From Posidonia oceanica (taxonomy: Eukaryota; Streptophyta; Magnoliopsida; Alismatales; Posidoniaceae), in contig JAZBRS010000029.1 of NCBI GenBank assembly GCA_037176725.1, positions 44,216,001-44,280,000 of the forward strand: 64,000 nt of DNA, in the 5' to 3' direction. Shown in pieces: positions 57,201 through 64,000 of this stretch. The position numbers were made by a program, and so were the translations under genes. Positions within the stretch are counted from its first letter, which is position 1, and every line of letters begins with the position of its first letter. The notes under the pieces are model-generated. The model made no database searches, had not been told where the DNA came from, and saw nothing but the letters and a program-made list of their open reading frames with translations.

Positions 57201-60200
57201 TAGATTAGGATTTCCGGTCTTCCTGCTCCGAGTCAAGCTCCGGTCAGACCGTCTTCTCCGGCGACGTTCTCCGGTCGTCCCGTCGCTCTGGCCAGCGGAA
57301 CGCAGCTCTGGTGGATGCCTCAGGTCCGCATAGGTCTCCGGAACCTTCTCCGGCCCTCAGAACGCAGCGTCGCTGCGTCGATCGGCCGGACGAAGTTTCT
57401 GAAGCTCTGCAGACCTCCGGCGACCGCTCCAGCTCGCTCCGGTCCACGCCGACCTCCGCCGAGCACCGTCCAACCTCCGTCAGCGCCAGGAGCTACTCCC
57501 CCGCCGGTCTGCGCGTCTCCAAGCCCCCTGTGCCGGCGTTCATGGGCGCTGGCAGCTTGCTGCTACAGTGCCCATGGCGCCGGAGCTTTCACTATTCCTT
57601 TATTTTTCTCTGGCTAAAGTTTTCTAGTGAATATTGCATATCTGGCTTGAGTTTTCTTTATTTTGCGTTCCGGTCCTTATTTAATTAAATCTGCTGTTTT
57701 CTGTGTTAAAACCATACTAAATTGCATGAACTGTTTGTGTTTTCCTGTATTTGCATGATAGTCCATTTACTGTGCATTCATTCAGTAGAAAATTAGATTT
57801 CAGCCCTCCTGTTTTTGATTTTTGCATTTAAGTCCTGTAGTAGTTTATTTAAATTTAATGCTGTAACTTTGCCTTATTGCATTGCATTCTGAGCCCCTGT
57901 TGTTTTCTGTTTTTGCATTTTAATCCACTGCACTGTAGAACTTAGGATTTATTTTTTATTTTTGCTTGTTGCATTGCATATTCTATCCTCTGTTTTCTGA
58001 TTTTTGCATGTAGGTCCTTTCTAATGCACAGTAGTCATTTTTCATGCATATTTGGCTTATTATATTGCATTTTCAACCCGGTTTTTTTAAAAACTTGCAT
58101 TGCAGTCCTGTTATCTGATTTTCAGAGCATTTTTTCCATATAAAATTGCATATTTGACCCCTGCATGATTTAAAAATCACACATAGGTCCTTGCATCTTT
58201 CAAAAACCATGTAAAAAGACCATTTTGCCCCTAACTTGCATCCTAGCTCCTATGCTTACCAAATTGCATGCAGACCCTCCACCAGTATTCTCGGACTCCC
58301 CAGAACCCTATTTTCTAGAAAATTTGCATTTTAGACCCCAGTTTTTCCAAAATTGCATTCTGACCTCTTTCTGCTTTCAAAACCTCTTTTAAGGCATACG
58401 CTCTTTTCAAAACAGCTTTCTGAGCCTAGTTTTTTGCAAAATGGACCTCTGTCCTCTCCTGTTTTCGAAATCCTTTCCTGTGGACCCCTGTTTCCTGGAA
58501 AATTTGCATTTTTAGCCCCTTTCTTTTTCAAAATGCTTTCTGAAATCCTGGCTTTTCTAGTGTCTTCTCTTTGCTTTTTCTTGCTTTTGCATGCATTCTG
58601 CATCCATCTGGTCTTGCATTTCAGCATCTTCTTGCACACACTAAGCACTTTTAGCTCCCTTTCACTGGGGAGGACCTTTTGCACACCCCTAGGACCTCCT
58701 GAACACCTAGATCTGTTCTTCTCCCCTGTTCTGGCCCTTCTGCCTTGAAGCCGCGATATCTTCTAATCCGGCCGTTGGATCTTCTCAAGTAAGTTGCCCA
58801 GGCGACCGCAGCGAAGCGCTCTTCAGCATGGACCAGACAGATTTCAGATCAGGCTCCCGGATTTCCAGGTATGTCCTCCTGAACCTCTGCATTGTATCCA
58901 TTTGCATGCCATTTGCACAGTTTTTCTTGTTTTCGCTTTCTGTCTCTTTGAGCATGTAGAATAGGGCCTCCCCTTTCTACTTCTATCTCCAAATCCTCGT
59001 TTCGCGTATTCCTGAGTGTTTTGTGTTATGTTTTCCCTGGATTTACCACGGAATGTGACTTTCTTCCCCCTTTTCCACGATCCGATCGCATCGCGAGCTT
59101 TGGGCAGCGTGCGAGACACACCGTGGAATGGTTTAGCGGGAAACAGTCGTAAAGAGGTGGTAATCCCTCCGTTTGCACACTCTCCCCTCCGTAGGTCTTC
59201 ACACCTACTCTGAGCGGTCCTAAACAACGTCTGTTCTTACACATGCATTGTTTTGCCTCCCCTTTTGCCTCTTCTGATCTTTTCTCTGCATTCTTGCATT
59301 CGCATGGCTTTTCCGGGGTTTTGCTTTGCTGTTTTGGCACCGTTTCGCATGCCCGCTCTCGCTTTGGCACCGTTTTGCGTGCCTGCTTTGCTTTTGCGCT
59401 GTTCTGCGTGCTCGCTTTCCTTTTGGCACGGTTTTGCGTGTCTGCTATCGTCTTTTGCATCGTTTTGCGTGCCTTTCGGTTTTCTTGTCTCGTTTCGCGT
59501 GTTGCCTTGTTTCCCGTTCGTTTTGCATGTCAGTTTCGCTCTTTTGCATCGTTTTGCGTGCGTTGCTCATCTCTCGCCTCGTTTTGCGTGTTTTACGCCG
59601 TTTTCCCTTGCATGTCGATTGCATTGCATGGTTTTTTCGCTGTTTCGTTTTTTCGCCTGCATTCGCATATAGGGCTGTGATGCTTACTGTCTGGAGTTCT
59701 CACGAGCTAGGTTTCGCCTAGTTAGGAATACGGACAGCGTAGCTGAGCACTTAGAGAGCACGTTTACTTCCTTGCTTTGTTTCTTCCCACTTAGAGCACA
59801 CCTTGAGCATTCATTTAGGCATTTATAGGCACATAGGCATTCAATCCTGTATTTTCCTGCGTATGCGAGCGTAAGCCTAGAAAGACCGATTCTCGGGCGT
59901 GACGGGGGTGCCTAACACCTTCCCCGCGTGTAACAGGAGTCCTTGCCCTGTCTTCTGGCCCGTAATGACCGTACTGCCCTTATCCTAGGCTAGAGTCATC
60001 TCATTTGCATTTGTTTGCATTTGTTTTCCTTTGCATTGCTTTGCTTTGCATTTCTTGCTCGGTTTTGCGTGTTAATTCACGCATTTCCCTCGGTTTTCCT
60101 TGTCTCCCGTTAATAGACATGGTGGCGACTCTGATTTGTCTTATCTTTCCTTTTTCTCCTCGATTTTAAGCGTTTTCGAGTTGAGCCTCTTCCTCGGATC

Positions 60201-60247
60201 CAATCGCCGCTAAATCAGCGAGCCTGATTCCGATCGGGATCGCTACA
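54286..60247 (+). repeat. Element III 3' LTR
   Basis: The 5962-bp copy of 34281-40243 has the same internal order (TATA at 56175, minisatellite 59310-59605, U5 block about 59885-59965, PBS-like 60123-60133). By eye there are about eight or nine substitutions in the first 350 bp and fewer later. Confidence 0.95.
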
Positions 60248-60252
60248 CTATG

Positions 60253-60335
60253 ATACAACAATTTTTAATGGAAATTGGAAATTGAAACCTGAAGAAACCA
60301 AACCTTTGGAGGAATGGTGTTTGTTTATACTCAAG
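60253..60335 (+). pseudogene. Possible exon continuation after element III
   Basis: Continues in frame the 24 bp at 34257-34280 once element III and one CTATG are removed, and ends at TGA 60336. A strong GTAAGT donor-like site lies further on at 60380, but in that reading the TGA would be inside the exon. Product not recognised. Confidence 0.28.
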
Positions 60336-60559
60336 TGATCATGGGCATGAATTACAAATCAAAAGGTCGTGAGCTTAAATGTAAGTTTTTTCACTCATTC
60401 TTGTTTTAATAATAAGGAAGATCTCTCCATAATCATCTGATACATAATATTCAAGCAAGATACATAATATTCAGGCTATTTCAAAAATGAGGATCTTCTT
60501 GCAGCTTGTGCCCTCAGAATGGCAGTTCAATCTTACCAAATCAAAACAAAAGATTACCA
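60336..60559. other. AT-rich interval, no gene seen
   Basis: No ORF, repeat or RNA gene supported. Contains two direct copies of CAAGATACATAATATTCA-like sequence near 60450-60475. Confidence 0.35.
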
Positions 60560-60925
60560 GATGGAGGTGACGAGCACATAGGTGAGGAGCCACAAGAGGG
60601 AGCATAGAGGCAGAGAAGTGGAGGAGGAGGAGCACGTTGGCGAGAAGAGTCATTGTGATGGTGAAGGAGGAGATACAGAGGAGGAGGAGACACTGTGAAG
60701 GCGAAAGAGGCACTGCGAAGGTGGAGGAGGAGATGCAGGTGAGGACGCGAAGAAAACACAGTGGAGGAGGAGGCATTGCGGAGGTAGAGAAGCGGAGGAG
60801 GAGGCGAAGGGGAGGCGCTGAGGAGGTAGAGGAGGCACTGCGGAGGAGGAGGAGGAGCACATCCGTGAGAAGAGGCGCTGCGGAGGTGGAGGAGGAGCCG
60901 ACACTGCGGAGGTGAAGGAGGAGAT
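60560..60925. repeat. GGAGGA-rich low-complexity tract
   Basis: Purine-rich trinucleotide-like sequence (GGAGGAGGA, GCACTGCGGAGG words). It opens long frames on both strands (Arg/Glu-rich plus, Ser/Pro-rich minus) that have no domain and are not called genes. It may be internal sequence of the CACTA-like element ending at 61154. Confidence 0.7.
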
Positions 60926-60959
60926 ATGGGTGAGAGTAAGAAAGAAAGGGGGAAAAGGA

Positions 60960-61154
60960 CCCATGACTGAATATTTTAGGTTTGATTTAGCAAGGAAATA
61001 GCGAGGACATGTCCTCACTAAATCCTCGCCATAATATTACGAGGAAATGTCCTCTCTATTTCCTTACTATTTGTCCTTGCCGAAAATTTGCGACGACTTT
61101 TCCTCGCTAAGTCCTCACTAAGAGTCCTCACAAAAATCAGATTTTCTAGTAGTG
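60960..61154 (-). mobile_element. CACTA-type terminal region
   Basis: The minus strand begins CACTACTAGAAAATC at 61154, like terminal inverted repeats of plant CACTA (En/Spm) elements (CACTACAAGAAAA type). It is followed by subterminal repeats of GTGAGGACT, AGCGAGGA and palindromes such as AGGACATGTCCT over 190 bp. The opposite terminus was not found in the window, so the other boundary and the 3-bp duplication are unconfirmed. Confidence 0.5.
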
Positions 61155-62040
61155 GAGGGACTGGCCACCCCTTCTTACAGCAAAAGTCTCTAGCCCAGAC
61201 CAGGCACCTATTTACCTCCAAGTCAGGGATAGAGTGAACCCGAGTGTCTATGAGTGAGCAGAAAAGAAGAAAAATCTCAAAAGAGTAGGTGCAAGTCCCA
61301 AAAGAGTTTGACACGGAGCCCGATCCATCACCCACTGAGAGCTTGAGCGTCACCACCCCCCAAGGAGAGCCACCCACAACTTGTGAGTCATGGTAGGGTC
61401 AATTGAGTCGAGGGTTTCCTCCTCCATACAGCAGGCATAAATGCTTTCCAGCATAACTGAGGGCAGATAAATAAAAATCACCCCTTAATCAATCATCTTG
61501 CTTGAACACTGCTACCTGTATCAAATGTATAACCTTGCAGGATCTACTCTAGCATTTTCGGCCAGAGGCATGTCAGTTGCTTCCTAGTCAAGGCACGTAT
61601 ATCAGAGCACTCTCAGAATAGGCCTGTGACAGCCCACAGCACAAACCCTACATCCTCCATCAGGAAACAGAGCCGCAGCCCCAGCGCAGCTACAAGTTCA
61701 GCATAGCACTCTCCCTATAGTCAACAACAAACCAACCTGGCCCCAGAGGTGAGCATCAACAAACAAGCGTCATCCAGTGCCTCAGCCAGTATTCAGTAGC
61801 AGCGGTCTAGGAGCACCTGTAGACCAGACTCCTCGGTAGATCTTTCTCAGCAAAACTAGTTAGCTTGGCCCCTTTGTTTTTGCATCTCTCTTTGTCCCAT
61901 TCGCTCGCGAAGCGAACATTTCTACATCTCGATACTAGGGGCATCTCGTTTGTCCTTTGATATCGCCTCGCTATTCTTGTCCTACGGTTTGTCTCCGGTT
62001 GCGTCCCCAGAAGTGTGATGGGTCGCCGATTTTGTTCGGC
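61155..62040 (+). mobile_element. Element V: Tat 3' internal fragment
   Basis: The 61250-61470 part resembles element III 48410-48660 in the same orientation (GTAGGTGCAAGTCC, CAGCAGGCA, CTGAGGGCA). It continues with sequence of the same style, including GATACTAGGGGCATC (about 61920), a decayed arm of the CCCCTGGTATC hairpin. Its left side ends at the CACTA terminus and its right side is replaced by element IV LTR. No coding sequence was recognised. Confidence 0.55.
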
Positions 62041-62527
62041 GAGCTCAGTCAGGCGGAGGGGATGTCGTCAAGCAGAGAGGACGGCAAGTAAATGGTGGCA
62101 GGGTGGCAGAGGACACGAAAGTCCTCTGGAAGGGACGGGGAGTTAGTGGTGCAGGTCGGTGGAGAAACGGGCAGTAAGTGTTGCAGGTCGGTGGAGGAAG
62201 GTGACAGCAAGGCGCGCACAGGAGTTCGAACAGGTCCCGAGTCGCCACTCCACATGGCGACAATGCTTGTCACCACTGAGATAGGCGACAACACTAGTCA
62301 CCGCTAGGACTGGTGACTGCATTGAACAGGGCCTGCTACAGTAAAATCCAGCCCGTTCCCTGCAGCCTGGGCTGCTAATGGGCCTTGGTTTATGTTTAAA
62401 GGTTGGGGTTTAGGTTTGGGTTTAAGTTAGGTTTGGGGTTTGGATTTTGTTTTAGGTTTGCCACGCCGCGATCCAAGTAAGCCTCAAGAGAGATCCACCA
62501 ACGATCGGTTAAAATGGGGTGTCTACA
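62041..62527 (-). repeat. Element IV LTR, probably truncated
   Basis: The minus strand starts TGTAGACACCCCATTTTAAC at 62527 directly after a PPT (62543-62528). Telobox-like GGGTTTAGG/GGTTTGGG words lie at 62395-62460, as expected for U3. A matching CTACA terminus, U5 block or PBS was not found to the left, so only about 490 bp of U3 may remain; the left boundary is approximate. Confidence 0.55.
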
Positions 62528-63045
62528 GATGCCCCTCCTTGAGCGAGGTCAAGGGTACCGAGGCCGCTGCTCAGGGTTGACAAGACACCCCACCTGAACC
62601 GACAGGAGCACTGATGCAGTTGGCATGAGTCACTTATTCGACGGATACACCGAAAGTCATGACTCGTTACCGCAATGTGAATGCAAATGTAAATGCGAAT
62701 GCTGATGTATGATGCAATGTTGATGCCGATGCAAAACCTACACTAGTGCTTGTCATGCTGAACTCCACTGGGAAGATGTGGGTGAAGCATGCGTGTGTGC
62801 GGATGTTATGGATAATGCAATGCTGTGTGCTAAGGCTTGAGGCAACTCTAGCACGGGATGTTGGTGCAGTGCGCCAAGCTATATATGGCCCTAAGCGACG
62901 CCGGTGTTATGTATGCTGATGTGATGCAGTGTTGGCTCTGCTGGGGATAGGGAAAGTATGCGATGCTAGTATGCATGCGATGCTAGTGCTACTACCTAGC
63001 ATGTGATGCTGGTACTACTACCTGACATGTGATGCTGATGCAATG
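62528..63045 (-). other. Element IV PPT and adjacent 3' UTR
   Basis: PPT-like CAAGGAGGGGCATC (minus, at 62528) and 150 bp matching element I 4960-5110, then ATGCAAATG/GATGCTAGT-word tract. No gene. Confidence 0.6.
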
Positions 63046-63240
63046 CACTATGAGTTAACAGACTCATCACCGGATAGTTTGGGTTATCGACCAAAGGAGC
63101 TGACGGACTCGTCACCGGATAGTTTGGGTTATCGGCCTAAGGAGTTGACGGACTCGTCACCGGATAATTAGGGTTATCGGCCCGAAAAAAGACGCCTGAC
63201 AATATGACGGATGTCATCTGGGTAACAGGGGTTACCAACC
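63046..63240 (-). repeat. Element IV hairpin repeats
   Basis: Three units of type TGAGT-taacag-ACTCA or GAGT-tgacgg-ACTC, each followed by CACCGGATAGTTTGGGTTATC. They are counterparts of the element I repeats with AGT/ACT stem variants. Confidence 0.65.
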
Positions 63241-63247
63241 CAAGAGA

Positions 63248-63283
63248 GATACCAGGGGCAGTGGAAAAGATGCCCCTGGTATC
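63248..63283 (-). other. Hairpin GATACCAGGGGCA / TGCCCCTGGTATC
   Basis: Perfect 13-bp arms (63248-63260, 63271-63283) with loop GTGGAAAAGA. Related to the element III hairpins at 50808 and 51497, though here the loop lies on the other side of the arms. A further partial copy begins at 63292. Confidence 0.85.
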
Positions 63284-63639
63284 AAGGAGATGATACCAGG
63301 GGGCAGCTAAAAGCACTACTGGCATCAAGAGGAAGGTTAGACAGTATGACGGGTGTCAACCGAGCAGTTAGGGCTACCATCCCGAAGGTGAAGAAAGATA
63401 GCTTGTCCTCGCCTGAGGAAGCAAGCAAGCGAGACTCTAGCAGAGTCGTGCGAAAGAAAATGGGGCAATTTTCTCTGCTGAGGATGGGCGAAAGAAAAGG
63501 GGGCATCCTTCTTTGCTGAGAACGCACGAAAGAAAAGAGAGCATCCTTCTCTGTTGACAAAGCAAGCAAGAAAATGGGGCATCCTTTCCTACTGAGATAG
63601 CAAGCAAGCGGGACTCTATCTGCCTGGAGCGAAGTTGTG
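63284..63639 (-). other. Element IV 3' UTR, GAAAG-rich repeats
   Basis: Loose repeats of GCGAAAGAAAATGGGGCATCCTT with intervening CGAAAG words (63420-63610). They drive the minus-strand ORFs here, which I do not regard as genes. Confidence 0.5.
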
Positions 63640-64000
63640 CAAAGGATGATAATTGGCAAGTTTCGAACATACCAACCGGGAAGGGCACGATGTGATAAAT
63701 GATAGGTTTCGGACCTATCGACCGCAAAGGAGGGAGAAAAGTGATAAGTTTCGGACATATCGACCAGAAGGATAGGTTTCGGACCTATCGACCGCAAGGG
63801 AAAAGAAAAGTGATAAGTTTCAGACTTATCGATTGGAAAGGATGAGTTTTGGACCCATCGATTGGAAAGTGAAAGAAGAAGTGATAAGTTTCGGACTTAT
63901 CGATCGGAAAGGAAGAGTTTCGGACCCATCAACCAGAAAGCAAAAGAAAAAGTGAAAAGTTTTGGACTTATCGACTGGAAAGGATGAGTTTCGGACCCAT
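63640..64000 (-). repeat. Element IV stem-loop array (runs off the window)
   Basis: About ten units of 25-45 bp of type GATAGGTTTCGGACCTATCGACCG. Stems vary together: GATAGGT/ACCTATC, GATAAGT/ACTTATC, GATGAGT/ACCCATC. The loop is TTCGG or TTTGG. The array continues to the window edge. Confidence 0.8.

Larger units (their letters stand above)
34281..60247 (+). mobile_element. Element III: 26-kb Tat/Ogre-type retrotransposon lacking RT
   Basis: A full-length insertion of 25,967 bp: 5' LTR 34281-40243, PBS 40245-40262, leader, gag, protease, integrase core, DUF7745/plant-mobile-domain-like ORF, repeat-rich 3' region, PPT 54272-54285 and 3' LTR 54286-60247, between CTATG duplications. LTRs of nearly 6 kb and a total of 26 kb are extreme even for plant elements and fit Ogre. 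RT and RNase H are absent: sequence passes from the protease-RT linker straight to the residues before the integrase core. gag and the extra ORF hold stops and frameshifts, so it cannot move alone. LTRs look about 98% identical by eye, suggesting a relatively young insertion. Confidence 0.93.

Noticed and set aside
60637..60915. Arg/Glu-rich ORF
   Set aside because: Low-complexity GGAGGA translation; the opposite strand is equally open.

Overview
The window is plant heterochromatin: nested, very long LTR retrotransposons of the Ty3/gypsy Tat/Ogre type, with almost no host gene sequence. Evidence for a flowering plant: Tat-type gag with a C-X2-H-X4-H-X4-C knuckle, protease motif DNGSGLNVCPL, a D,D35E integrase with a GPF module, TGGCGACTC-type primer-binding sites, an ORF resembling plant mobile domain/DUF7745 proteins, telobox and GGCCCA promoter motifs, and a CACTA-type terminus. 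The species cannot be told from the sequence. No rRNA, tRNA or CRISPR was found.

Layout. (1) Element II, minus strand, runs from its 5' LTR (27637-33272) leftwards through leader, gag and protease (27636-22787) and resumes at 1505-1; the rest lies beyond the left edge. (2) Element I, minus strand (1506-22786), sits inside the protease/RT-linker ORF of element II. Removing it and one 5-bp target-site copy restores the host frame. It has 3.46-kb LTRs and encodes only gag. (3) A 6.7-kb solo LTR (5894-12591, TSD GCTGG) sits inside the 3' untranslated region of element I. (4) About 1 kb of AT-rich sequence (33273-34280) carries possible host exon remnants. (5) Element III, plus strand (34281-60247, 25,967 bp, TSD CTATG), has about 5.96-kb LTRs, a decayed gag, protease and an integrase core but no reverse transcriptase or RNase H, then a broken DUF7745/plant-mobile-domain-like ORF and a long repeat-filled 3' region. 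(6) At the right are a GA-rich tract, a CACTA-type end (61154), a 3' fragment of another Tat element (V), and the LTR plus 3' region of a minus-strand element (IV) that leaves the window.

How the parts relate. Elements I, II and III share a PBS type, a leader block, a U5 block and 3' UTR motif families, although element I lacks all of pol and element III lacks RT/RNase H. This fits a set of non-autonomous Tat elements that borrow enzymes from an autonomous relative. The least expected signals are RNA-like: arrays of short stem-loops whose stems change on both sides together (GATAG/CTATC, GACAG/CTGTC, GGTAG/CTACC), a longer CCCCTGGTATC hairpin with a paired substitution, and a PBS-like 9-11-mer inside every LTR 126-165 bp from the real PBS.

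Relative order: II is older than I (I interrupts it) and I is older than the solo LTR. Element III looks younger than I, because its two LTRs differ less by eye. The coding regions are decayed, in elements I and II mainly by TAG codons where relatives have CAG.
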